DNA of 23,229 nt from Thioglobus_C sp964448305 (GTDB lineage Bacteria > Pseudomonadota > Gammaproteobacteria > PS1 > Pseudothioglobaceae). A model generated the notes under the pieces. The model had not been told where the DNA came from and ran no database searches. It worked only from the letters and a program-made list of their open reading frames with translations. The stretch is from the NCBI GenBank assembly GCA_964448305.1, contig CAYUWB010000020.1:1-23229 (forward strand), read 5' to 3'. The stretch's first letter is position 1; each line of letters opens with the position of its first letter. The translations under genes and the position numbers were made by a program. Shown one piece after another: positions 1-9,200 of this stretch.

Positions 1-203
1 TCTTATTTTTAATCTTCTTCACAGCAATCATTCATTCACTTACTAGATTTATCATCTATGCTAAGAGCGATGTATTTGTCATTAGTCCAGTAGACTTCTT
101 GTCTCATTATTTAATTGGCGACATGTTGGGCGGCATTGTGGTTATTTGGTTGGTATTAAAACTACTGCCTTTAGTAGTCGCAGCAAATCTAAAAAACGTT
201 TAG
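1..203 (+). CDS. MASE1-like small membrane protein, 3' end only
   Basis: This is the C-terminal part of a gene that enters from the left edge. The reading frame starts at base 3 and ends at a TAG at 201-203, giving about 66 visible residues. They are strongly hydrophobic and contain HYLIGDMLGGIVVIW, which lines up with YLIGDLVGGVVFIY and YMVGDIIGGIVFIY in the next two genes. It is therefore a third paralogue in a tandem array. The GD..GG signature followed by a hydrophobic segment resembles the end of MASE1 integral-membrane sensory domains (family knowledge). No output domain follows. The function is unknown, and the start lies outside the window. Confidence 0.75.
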   Translation, partial: LFLIFFTAIIHSLTRFIIYAKSDVFVISPVDFLSHYLIGDMLGGIVVIWLVLKLLPLVVAANLKNV

Positions 204-278
204 CCCATACCTGGTTTTCTTTTTTTAGTAGTCTGTATATTTCATTTTTAGAAATTGTTACAGTCTATAATCTAAGTT

Positions 279-815
279 ATGAGGCTACAAAAAATTGTTA
301 TTTATAATTTAATTGCACTTGCGCTGCTAGTGTTAGCAAGAGTGCTGTCTTCACCATTTGACAACATCACTCCAGACTTAGGAAATATGTTGTGGTTCCC
401 AATTGGGGCGGCAATTTTATCGTACTTATTATTTGGCTTTCGTGTTTTCCCTGGCGTATTACTAGGATATTTAATTGCTGAGGTTATTGTCGAAGGTGGC
501 ATAGTTGATATTTCTCAAAAAGAAGTGCTAAAGCGGACAGCAAGCTCTTTAGCGCCGATTCTATCAATTGGCATTATGCGTTCATTCAACTTATCGCAAT
601 TCTTTAATGAGATTAAAATTAAAATCAGTCATGTTTTGTTTTTGATATTTTTATCAGCAATATTCAGCACCTTGTTGAAAGCGCTACTCATAGACAATGG
701 ACTGCCTGCTTTAGATAACTATATTACAACCTATTTAATAGGCGATCTGGTTGGCGGGGTTGTATTTATTTATATCGGCATTAAAGTTTCAAACTTAATA
801 TATAAAAAAAAATAA
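279..815 (+). CDS. MASE1-like small integral membrane protein (tandem copy 2)
   Basis: The protein has 178 residues and is almost entirely hydrophobic, with about five or six predicted membrane segments (roughly 7-24, 36-52, 56-72, 88-102, 117-137 and 150-173). Residues 40-60 (FPIGAAILSYLLFGFRVFPG) match the MASE1 pattern of a FP.G.A...LLFG.R..PG block. YLIGDLVGG at 152-160 matches the terminal LGD..G block. MASE1 is normally the N-terminal sensor of kinases and diguanylate cyclases (known); here the protein stops at the domain end, so no output module is present. The start is ATG with no clear Shine-Dalgarno sequence. It lies 75 bases after copy 1 and 43 bases before copy 3, on the same strand. 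The MASE1 assignment is by motif only, and the role is unknown. Confidence 0.75.
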   Translation: MRLQKIVIYNLIALALLVLARVLSSPFDNITPDLGNMLWFPIGAAILSYLLFGFRVFPGVLLGYLIAEVIVEGGIVDISQKEVLKRTASSLAPILSIGIMRSFNLSQFFNEIKIKISHVLFLIFLSAIFSTLLKALLIDNGLPALDNYITTYLIGDLVGGVVFIYIGIKVSNLIYKKK

Positions 816-858
816 AATAGTTCTTATTGAACTTATAAATCTAAATTTATTATCTGTT

Positions 859-1407
859 GTGAAAGTAATTCGAAATAACTTACTAGCCTTTACTCTGGTG
901 TTGATCTCGCTCATTATGATTGAAGGCATAGGCTATATGAATTTTACATATGGCAATTTGCTATTCTTGCCAGTTGGCGCTGAAATATTTGTATATCTCT
1001 TATTTGGGTCTAGAGTACTACCAGGCGTAATAATTGCCAATACTATTGTTGGTTATTTCTTATGGAATAATTGGTTTGGAAATGGCTCAGATGGATTTAT
1101 CGGACATGTGATTATTGGATCTATATCGCCTTTGTTGGCAATTTATATAATGAAAATTGCCAATCTTTCTGATTTCTTTGATGCCAAAATAATCAATTAT
1201 AAGCACATATCATTTTCTATAATTTTAACTGCTTTGATAAGCACTATTGCTAAGTTCTTATTTTTCTGGGGAGTTATTCGAGAGCCAATAGAGCCACTAA
1301 GTTTTATAGCAAGCTACATGGTTGGCGATATTATTGGAGGCATTGTCTTTATTTATTTTGCTATTAAGATTTTGATGCCTGTTTTAATTAGAACTAAACT
1401 AGTTTAG
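859..1407 (+). CDS. MASE1-like small integral membrane protein (tandem copy 3)
   Basis: The protein has 182 residues and five to six likely membrane segments, collinear with the preceding gene. FLPVGAEIFVYLLFGSRVLP (about 36-55) corresponds to the MASE1 front block and YMVGDIIGG (about 153-161) to its final block. The start is GTG at 859 with no obvious ribosome binding site. The 3' end overlaps the 3' end of the convergent mfd gene by 9 bases, so there is no room for a terminator between them. The copies have diverged strongly outside these two motifs, so the duplication is old. No output domain and no catalytic residues are visible, and the function is unknown. Confidence 0.75.
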   Translation: MKVIRNNLLAFTLVLISLIMIEGIGYMNFTYGNLLFLPVGAEIFVYLLFGSRVLPGVIIANTIVGYFLWNNWFGNGSDGFIGHVIIGSISPLLAIYIMKIANLSDFFDAKIINYKHISFSIILTALISTIAKFLFFWGVIREPIEPLSFIASYMVGDIIGGIVFIYFAIKILMPVLIRTKLV

Positions 1408-4400
1408 CTTTTTTAGTAAGTTTTCAATCAACTCAATACGCCCAATATCCTCAGGCATTTCTTGCTTGATGATTAATTGATTTTGACCCTTTAATTGGTA
1501 ATTTTTTGGCTGTTTTTGCACTAAATTGATGATTTTTATCGGCTCAACTGTGGTGTTATCGGAAAAAGTGAGGTGCGCCTTGTCATCGTAGATTGAAATT
1601 TTATCAATTCCGATTTTTTCCGAAAAAAGTTTGAGTCGTGTGGCGGCAAATAAGTTTTTAGTTGAATCCAGCAACAAGCCAAAACGATCAATCATTTCAA
1701 TTTGCAAGTCTTTTAATTCGTCGTTATTTTTGGCATTGGCAATGCGTTTGTATAAAACTAAGCGCTCATGCACATCGCCAAGATAAGTCTCAGGAATGAT
1801 ACAGGCAAGGCCCGTATCAATTTCTATTTCATGGTTGATTGGGTCATTGAGGTTGATTTTTTTGCCAACGCGCATGGCATCAACCGTGCGTTTGAGTAGA
1901 TCATGATAGAGGTTAAAGCCAATTTCACTAATCTTGCCAGATTGATTATCACCCAATAAATCGCCCGCACCGCGGATTTCTAAATCATGATTCGCCAGCA
2001 TAAAGCCAGCGCCAAGCTCCTCTAATGATTCAATCGCATCTAGGCGTTTTTTGGCATTGGCACTGAGTGATTGATGTGATTTGATGACTAAATAAGCATA
2101 GGCTCGATGGTGCGATCGACCTACGCGTCCACGCAGTTGGTGAAGTTGCGCGAGACCAAAGTTTTGAGCATTGTTAATAATAATGGTATTGGCATTCGGG
2201 ATGTCAATGCCCGTTTCAATAATAGTGGTACACACCAATATTTGAAAGCGCCCGTGATAGAAATCCCCCATGATGTTTTCGAGCTCTCGTGTCGGCATTT
2301 GCCCGTGCGCAATACGAATCTTGGTATTTGGCATGAGTGATTTTAAATTCTCAGCCATGTTATCGATTGAGTCAATGTCATTGTGAAGAACAAAGATCTG
2401 CCCGCCACGATGTAGTTCTCGAGAACACGCCTCTTTGATGGTGTCATCATGCCATTCATTCACAAAAGTTTGGATGGCACTTCGCCCTTGTGGCGGTGTG
2501 GCGATGACAGACAATTCTCTGAGCGATCCAAGCGCCATGTTCAGTGTGCGCGGGATTGGGGTGGCAGTCATAGTGAGAATATCGCTTTGACCACGAAGTT
2601 TTTTCAAGGCTTCTTTTTGTTTAACACCAAATCGATGTTCTTCATCAATAATCACTAAGCCCAATTTTTGGTATTTAATACTGCCTTGAATGAGTTTGTG
2701 GGTACCGATGACAATATCAATTTTGCCATCGAGTAGTTGTTGCTTAATTTGTGTCTGCTCTTTGGCGCTTTGAAAGCGAGAGAGTGCGGCAATTTCAACG
2801 GGGTAGTTAACAAATCGATCTTTAAAAGATTGGTGGTGTTGGTTGGCCAATAGTGTGGTGGGCACTAAAATAGCCACCTGTTTGCCAGCCTCTACTGCTA
2901 AGAATGCAGCACGCATGGCGATTTCAGTTTTACCAAAGCCGACATCACCACACACCAGTCGATCCATTGGTCGTCTGGATTGCATATCAGCCAACACTTC
3001 GCCCATGGTTTTGAGTTGGTCTGGTGTTTCTTCGAAAGCAAAGCTTGATACAAAAGAGGCGTAAGCATCACTCGGTTCTGGAAAAGCAAAGCCGGTTTGT
3101 GATTGACGTTTGGCATAAATTTCTAATAGCTCAGCGGCGATGTCGTGCAAGGCTTCATGCGCTTTTTGTTTGGCTTTGGTCCACTGATTGGTGCCAAGTT
3201 TGTGCAGTGGCGCAATGTCTGGCGATGCACCAGAATAACGAGAAATCAAGTTGAGTGACGTCATGGGCACCATCAGTTTGGAACCATTGGCGTATTCTAG
3301 CATTAGAAAATCTTGTGCTAGGCCGTCAAAGGTTTGTGTTTTTAAACCCAAGTAACGACCAACGCCATAACTCTCATGTACGATCGGATCGCCAATTTTA
3401 ATTTCTACTAAGGATTTAATTGCTTCATCAAAATCCTTGTGTTTTGCACGACGACGTCTTTGCTGTTTAACCACATCGGCACCAAATAAATTAGCCTCAG
3501 TGATAACTGCAATATCTTTAGTGAGTAGCCCTTCGCTTAAGTTTGCATTGGTGATGCATAAGCGCTGCTCATGAGCAATAAAGGCTTGCCAATTATTAAC
3601 TGAATTTGGCGTGTGCCCGTGGTTGTTGAGTAAATCACTAAGAACACTTTGTCGGCCTTCTGATTCACAAACAATGAGAATTTTTCCGCTGAATTTTTTC
3701 TTAAAACTTAAGAATTTAGCCAGTGGGTTTTTAGCCTGAGCATCAATGTTTAAAGGCGGTAATAATTGGCTAGAAAAATTTAAGACAGCTTGGCTACTTT
3801 CAATTTTTGAAGTGCCAATGACAAGCTGTTGTTGTTTTTTTAGATTGCTAAACAAGCGTTCTTTACTTAAAAATACTTGATTGATTGGCAAAGGAGGCCG
3901 ATCAAGATTGTTACTAGCCTGTTGGTGTCGCTCGCTAATCTGCTCGAAGGTTAGATCGGCAAGATCGTTAAAGCCTTGATGTGTTGCAATAATCGCATCA
4001 TTCGGTAGATAGTCAAACAGTGTATTGGTATGCGTAAAGAATAACGATAAGTAAAACTCAATACCATTAGGCAAGCGAGATTCACTAACCTCGGTGTAGA
4101 TAAAATCATCTGTACTATTAAAAGTTTTTTGATAGTTTTCTTTAAAAACCTCAATACTACCTTTGTCAGTCGCAAACTCTCTAGCGGGCAATAGGTTGAT
4201 TTGCTTGGTTGTTTCAATAGAGCGCTGAGTTGAGGTATCAAACGTACGAATGGACTCGATTTCTTGGTCAAACAAATCGAGTCGATAAGGTGTTTTTGCA
4301 CCCATTGGGTAAAGATCAATCAGCGAGCCTTTGATACTAAACTCACCGTGCTCCATGACTGTCGTGACACGGTTGTAGCCAATTTTAAGCAACTGTTCAG

Positions 4401-4830
4401 CGAAGCCGTCTCTATTAATCTCATCCCCTATTTTTAAACCAAAACTGTACTTTTTGCTAAACTCGATTGGGCACAATTGCTGCAATAGCGATTCTAGCGT
4501 AGTAATAACAATGCCCTTGGTTAGGCTTGGCAATTTGGCCAGTGTTGTGAGTCGGCTCGAGGTAATGTCTGGATGTGGAGAAAAATGATCAAAAGCCAAG
4601 ACTTCCCAGTTATCAAATGTGAGAATATCCAAGTCATCATTATAAAAATCAAGAGATTTGACTAATTGATCAAAATGCACAATATCGTTGGCAATGACCA
4701 AAACTACTTGATTTTGTGCTTTGGCAAACTCGCTCAGCGCAAGCGCCTGTGCACTGCCGTAAAGTGAGCCCCAATAAAATTTTTGTCCAGATTTAAACGC
4801 TGCAGAATTCTGCGAATAAAGTTGCGGCAT
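1399..4830 (-). CDS. mfd: Transcription-repair coupling factor Mfd
   Basis: Mfd removes RNA polymerase stalled at DNA damage and recruits UvrA/UvrB for transcription-coupled repair (known). The protein has 1143 residues, close to the usual length of about 1150. In order it has a UvrB-like N-terminal region that ends before the RNA polymerase-interacting part, then GDPIVHESYGVGRYLGL at about 478-494. After these come the RecG-like translocase with Walker A GDVGFGKT at 628-635, the DEEH box at 729-732 and TMTATPIPRT. A motor segment with IIETGIDIPNANT and QLRGRVGRS follows, and then the C-terminal D7 region. All helicase motifs are intact. The ATG start overlaps the stop of maf in a TAATG arrangement, so translation is probably coupled. 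The 3' end overlaps the convergent membrane-protein gene by 9 bases. Confidence 0.97.
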   Translation of the reverse strand: MPQLYSQNSAAFKSGQKFYWGSLYGSAQALALSEFAKAQNQVVLVIANDIVHFDQLVKSLDFYNDDLDILTFDNWEVLAFDHFSPHPDITSSRLTTLAKLPSLTKGIVITTLESLLQQLCPIEFSKKYSFGLKIGDEINRDGFAEQLLKIGYNRVTTVMEHGEFSIKGSLIDLYPMGAKTPYRLDLFDQEIESIRTFDTSTQRSIETTKQINLLPAREFATDKGSIEVFKENYQKTFNSTDDFIYTEVSESRLPNGIEFYLSLFFTHTNTLFDYLPNDAIIATHQGFNDLADLTFEQISERHQQASNNLDRPPLPINQVFLSKERLFSNLKKQQQLVIGTSKIESSQAVLNFSSQLLPPLNIDAQAKNPLAKFLSFKKKFSGKILIVCESEGRQSVLSDLLNNHGHTPNSVNNWQAFIAHEQRLCITNANLSEGLLTKDIAVITEANLFGADVVKQQRRRRAKHKDFDEAIKSLVEIKIGDPIVHESYGVGRYLGLKTQTFDGLAQDFLMLEYANGSKLMVPMTSLNLISRYSGASPDIAPLHKLGTNQWTKAKQKAHEALHDIAAELLEIYAKRQSQTGFAFPEPSDAYASFVSSFAFEETPDQLKTMGEVLADMQSRRPMDRLVCGDVGFGKTEIAMRAAFLAVEAGKQVAILVPTTLLANQHHQSFKDRFVNYPVEIAALSRFQSAKEQTQIKQQLLDGKIDIVIGTHKLIQGSIKYQKLGLVIIDEEHRFGVKQKEALKKLRGQSDILTMTATPIPRTLNMALGSLRELSVIATPPQGRSAIQTFVNEWHDDTIKEACSRELHRGGQIFVLHNDIDSIDNMAENLKSLMPNTKIRIAHGQMPTRELENIMGDFYHGRFQILVCTTIIETGIDIPNANTIIINNAQNFGLAQLHQLRGRVGRSHHRAYAYLVIKSHQSLSANAKKRLDAIESLEELGAGFMLANHDLEIRGAGDLLGDNQSGKISEIGFNLYHDLLKRTVDAMRVGKKINLNDPINHEIEIDTGLACIIPETYLGDVHERLVLYKRIANAKNNDELKDLQIEMIDRFGLLLDSTKNLFAATRLKLFSEKIGIDKISIYDDKAHLTFSDNTTVEPIKIINLVQKQPKNYQLKGQNQLIIKQEMPEDIGRIELIENLLKKLN

Positions 4831-5462
4831 TAGGGATTTTCTAGGATATCTACACCTTCGTTGTCTAGCATTTTGATGAGCTGAATCAGTGGCAGGCCAA
4901 TGAGTGTATTCGGGTCATTACCTTCTAGGCGCTCAAAAAGGCTAATGCCTAATGCTTCGGATTTGAAGCTACCTGCACAATTGTAAGGTTGTTCTTTCTT
5001 TAGATAATGATCAATTTGTTGTGTGGTTAAGGTTTTAAAAACAACCTTAAACGGTTCAACAATTGTTTGCATATTTCTGCTATTTGTATTTAAAAGTGTC
5101 AAACTGGTAACAAATGTCACCGTATTTCCAGAACTTTGCTGAAGTTGCTTTATTGCATTTTCATGCGTGTGTGGTTTGGTTAAAATCTCGTCATCGGCTT
5201 GTGTGCCACTACCGAGTGTCGCCACTTGATCTGAAGCGATAATCAGCCCGCTTTGGGTTTTAGCAACCTCGGCAGCTTTTTCTTCGGCCAAACGATAGAC
5301 TAATTGCTCTGGCGTTTCACCAGCGTGACGTGACTCATCAATATCAGGCGCCTGTATTGAAAACGCTAACCCAAGCTTAGTAAGCAACTCTTTTCGAAAA
5401 GGTGACGATGAGGCGAGAATTAGTGACACGAGCGATACCGGTATTTGTAAAATAGGTTTCAT
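4830..5462 (-). CDS. maf: Maf family nucleotide pyrophosphatase, YceF subgroup
   Basis: Maf proteins hydrolyse non-canonical or methylated nucleoside triphosphates; the YceF branch prefers m7GTP (known for the E. coli enzyme). Of 210 residues, LILASSSPFRKELL at about 14-27 is the nucleotide-binding Maf signature, IIASDQVA is the catalytic Asp region, and CAGSFKSEALGISLFERLEG near 162-181 is the YceF-specific block. The N-terminus is about 10 residues longer than usual. An in-frame GTG at about 5429 would give a start closer to the family norm, while the ATG at 5462 leaves only 23 bases to the divergent folA. The stop overlaps the mfd start by one base, which makes maf-mfd an operon. Confidence 0.93.
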   Translation of the reverse strand: MKPILQIPVSLVSLILASSSPFRKELLTKLGLAFSIQAPDIDESRHAGETPEQLVYRLAEEKAAEVAKTQSGLIIASDQVATLGSGTQADDEILTKPHTHENAIKQLQQSSGNTVTFVTSLTLLNTNSRNMQTIVEPFKVVFKTLTTQQIDHYLKKEQPYNCAGSFKSEALGISLFERLEGNDPNTLIGLPLIQLIKMLDNEGVDILENP

Positions 5463-5485
5463 TTTACTTTATTCGAACTTCTTCT

Positions 5486-5971
5486 ATGCGATTATCAATT
5501 ATTGTAGCAATGGATGACAATCAGCTAATCGGTAAAGACAATGCACTGCCTTGGCATTTGCCTGCTGACTTGGGTTATTTTAAAAAAACCACCACCGGTA
5601 AAACCGTATTAATGGGGCGTAAAACTTATGAGTCCATTGGTTTTCCACTACCAAACCGCCGCAATGTGGTGGTTAGTCGTAATACTGATTTTAAGGCAGA
5701 GGGTTGTGAGGTAGTAGGCAGTATTGATGCTGCGTTAGAGCTGGCCAAGGATGATGATGAAGTGATGGTGATGGGTGGCGCTTCTTTTTATGAGCAAATG
5801 CTACCAAATGCTGATCGGCTTTATATCACCCAAATTGAAGGCGAGTATGAAGGCGATGCACATTTTCCAGAATTCGACCGGTCTGAATTTAATGAAATTA
5901 GCCGAGAATCACATGTGCCGGATGAAAAAAACCCCCACACTTATCATTTCACTGTTTTAGAAAGGAATTAA
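5486..5971 (+). CDS. folA: Dihydrofolate reductase
   Basis: The enzyme reduces dihydrofolate to tetrahydrofolate with NADPH, supplying one-carbon carriers for thymidylate, purine and methionine synthesis (known). Its 161 residues are almost the same length as E. coli FolA. Visible hallmarks are the N-terminal strand SIIVAMD, LIGKDNALPWHLPADL with the catalytic acid at Asp28, VLMGRKTYESIG with the NADPH-binding Arg/Thr region, PLPNRRNVVVSR, and the VMVMGGASFYEQML block. The gene is divergent from maf with a very short gap. It has no good Shine-Dalgarno sequence, so its leader is probably short or lies inside maf. The lipoprotein gene starts 2 bases after its stop codon. Confidence 0.97.
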   Translation: MRLSIIVAMDDNQLIGKDNALPWHLPADLGYFKKTTTGKTVLMGRKTYESIGFPLPNRRNVVVSRNTDFKAEGCEVVGSIDAALELAKDDDEVMVMGGASFYEQMLPNADRLYITQIEGEYEGDAHFPEFDRSEFNEISRESHVPDEKNPHTYHFTVLERN

Positions 5972-5973
5972 TC

Positions 5974-6156
5974 ATGTTAAAAATTGCAGTTTTATCTTTA
6001 TCAATGTTGCTACTTTCTAGTTGTGTGCTCACTAAAGTAGTGACAGTGCCAATGCGTGTTGGTGGCGCAGTTATTTCAGTGATACCCGGTGTGGGCGAAG
6101 GCATTGATGAGGCGATTGATGAAACGGCCGATGTAATTGACGCTATTCCGATTTAA
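5974..6156 (+). CDS. Small putative lipoprotein
   Basis: The 60-residue product has a short lipoprotein signal peptide: Lys3, a hydrophobic stretch, then the lipobox LSSC with the lipidated Cys at residue 17. The mature part is only about 44 residues. It contains a conserved-looking TKVVTVPMRVGGAVISVIPG segment and an acidic tail rich in Asp, Glu and Ile. I recall similar small lipoproteins in other proteobacteria (possibly the DUF6726 family), but this is unverified. A good ribosome binding site (AAAGGAA) lies about 5 bases upstream of the ATG. The gene follows folA by 2 bases and is followed by a hairpin terminator, so it should be cotranscribed with folA. The function is unknown. Confidence 0.8.
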   Translation: MLKIAVLSLSMLLLSSCVLTKVVTVPMRVGGAVISVIPGVGEGIDEAIDETADVIDAIPI

Positions 6157-6185
6157 CGCTATGTAAAACAGTTAAAGGCACCTTT

Positions 6186-6213
6186 AAAAAAAGGCTGTAA
6201 ATACAGCCTTTTT
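6186..6213. terminator. Bidirectional rho-independent terminator
   Basis: An 11-bp perfect stem (AAAAAGGCTGT, loop AAAT, ACAGCCTTTTT) has a T-run on either strand. It sits between the ends of the convergent folA-lipoprotein unit and gltB and can serve both. A second perfect inverted repeat, TTAAAGG-CA-CCTTTAA at 6172-6187, directly adjoins and partly overlaps its left edge, so two alternative hairpins are possible. Confidence 0.88.
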
Positions 6214-6219
6214 ATTGGG

Positions 6220-9200
6220 TTATTTTGCGTTTTGTTGTAAAACGCGTTTAAAGTCTTTTGGCATCACCTTAACAAAATGTTTAAGCTCGTTATTCCAATG
6301 ATCAACAATACGTTGTGCTACAGTAGAGCCGGTAAATTTCGCATGGTTTGATACATACTGATAAAGCTCTTTTTGCGCTTCATCATCCATCGGATCAAGA
6401 TCAACCATGATTGGATTAACCATGTCTTCAAAGGTGTTGTTTGGGTTATAGATGTAAGCAATACCACCACTCATGCCGGCGCCAAAGTTACGGCCCACTT
6501 CACCAAGAATAATGGCGCGACCACCCGTCATATATTCACAACCATGATCACCGACACCCTCAACCACAGCAACCACGCCTGAGTTACGCACGCAGAATCG
6601 TTCCGCTACACGGCCGGATAGATACATTTCACCGCCTGTTGAGCCATAGCCACAAACGTTACCGGCAATGATTTGCTCATCAGAAACAAAGGTAGAATTT
6701 TTTGGTGGATAAACAATCACACGACCACCAGATAAACCCTTGCCAACATAGTCGTTCGCATCGCCCTCAACTTCTAAAGTGATACCTTGTGCTAAAAACG
6801 CACCTAAAGATTGGCCAGCAGAGCCTTTAAAATTAATATGAATTGAACCTTCATCTAAGTTGTTACTGCCACGAGTTTTAACCACATGTGAAGATAGCAT
6901 TGCACCCACCGCACGATCAACATTGGTGATAATTGAATCAAATTGTACAGACTCGTTGCCTTCGATAGCAGCCTTTGATTGCTCAATTAAGCTGTTATCA
7001 AGTTGTAGTTCTAGTTGATGGTCTTGCAAGATGCTTTGGTAAGTGCCAGTGTTAGCGTTTGGTTTGTCCGCTGGTGTTAATAAAGCGTCTAAATTAATTG
7101 AGCCTTGTTTCCAGTGGTCAATGGCTTTATCCATCTCTAGCATATCAACACGGCCGATCATTTCATTCACGGTTTTAAAACCAAGCTCTGCCATGATTAA
7201 GCGCAATTCTTCAGCCACCAAAAACAAATAGTTAACGACGTGTTCTGGCTTACCGGTGAATTTCTTGCGCAACTCTTTGTCTTGTGTAGCGATACCAACT
7301 GGGCAAGTATTTAAGTGACACTTACGCATCATGATACAACCCATAGTAACGAGTGGTGCAGTTGAAAAACCAAACTCCTCGGCGCCAAGTAAAACACCAA
7401 TGGCCACATCACGGCCAGTTTTTAACTGACCATCTGTTTGGATTACCACGCGTGAACGAAGGTCGTTCATCACTAAGGTTTGGTGGGTTTCAGCTAGGCC
7501 TAATTCCCACGGCAAGCCCGCATGTTTGATCGAGGTGAGTGGCGATGCACCCGTACCACCATCATGACCTGCAATAACGATATGATCTGACTTGGCCTTG
7601 GTTACACCAGCAGCAATTGTGCCAACACCTACTTCTGCTACGAGCTTCACACTAATACGCGCGGCAGGGTTTGAGCGTTTAAGATCAAAAATAAGTTGCG
7701 ACAAATCTTCAATTGAATAAATATCATGATGAGGTGGTGGCGAAATTAAGCCTACACCTGGTGTTGAGTGGCGGATCTTGGCGATACCTTCATCGACCTT
7801 AGTGCCTGGCAGTTCTCCACCTTCACCCGGCTTTGCACCTTGTGAAACTTTAATTTGAATCTCATCAGCATTGTTAAGGTAATCAATAGTGACACCAAAA
7901 CGACCCGATGCAACCTGTTTAATCGCACTTCGACGTGAATCACCATTGGCATCAGGCGTCCAACGTTTGGCGTCTTCACCACCTTCTCCGGTGTTTGATT
8001 TACCACCTAGGCGATTCATAGCAATGGCGAGTGACTCATGCGATTCTGCAGAAATTGAACCAAAACTCATCGCACCTGTGGCAAAACGTTTGACGATTTC
8101 TTTGGCATCTTCAACTTCGTTAATTGAAATTGAATTGCCTTGTTTAAATGACATTAAGCCTCGTAATGTACAGTTGCGCGTGCCTTCTTCATTAGAACGT
8201 TTAGAGAATGCCCAATAAGCCTCTTCGTCATTGTTGCGAGCTGCAAGTTGCAAGTTGGCAATGGTTTGTGGCTCCCACATGTGTTTTTCACCACCACTGC
8301 GCCAATGGTAATGACCTAGGTTATCAAGATCGTTGGTTTGGTAAGCGCTTTGATGGCGTTTTTCAACTTCTGATTGTAAGACGTCAAAACCTACGCCTTT
8401 AATGCGTGATGCAGTCTCAAAGAAACATTTCTCCATGACTTCTGGCGCTAGACCAACTGCTTCAAAAATTTGTGCACCTTTGTATGATTCGAGGGTTGAA
8501 ATACCCATTTTCGCCATGACTTTAAGCATGCCTTTGCCCACACCTTTGCGATAAGCTTGAATAATAGCTGTATCACTGTCTATGTCGATCATCTCATCAC
8601 GACGTGCTTGCCATAAGGCTTCGAATGCTAAATAAGGGTTAATCGCATCCGCACCATAACCAGTTAGTAGGCAGAAGTGGTGTACTTCACGGGCTTCGCC
8701 AGTTTCTACAATAATACCAACTTGAGTACGTTCATGGCTAGCAACCAAGTAACGATGTAGCGCTGAAGAGGCAAGTAGCGTGCTAACGGCAGCGCGGTTT
8801 TCACCGACGTTACGATCAGACAAAATAACCAAAGAATGGCCGTCTTTAATGGCTTGAGAGCCTTGTTGACAAATGTCATCGAGTAATTCTGATACTTTTT
8901 TGCCTTCGCTAATATCGTAAGTAATATCAATGGTTTTACTGGTCCAGCCACGGTGGTTGCAGTGACGAAGTGCTGCAGTCTCTTCGTTGGTTAGAATCGG
9001 ATGATCAATAACCAAACGATGTGCATTTTCTGCCTTGTTACTGAGTAGATTTCCTTCAGGGCCAATGGAACAACGTAGCGACATGACCACTTCTTCTCGG
9101 ATTGAATCGATTGCTGGATTGGTTACTTGTGCAAATAACTGCTTAAAATAATCGTAAATAATACGAGATTGGTCAGATAGACAAGCCAAAGCTGAGTCGT

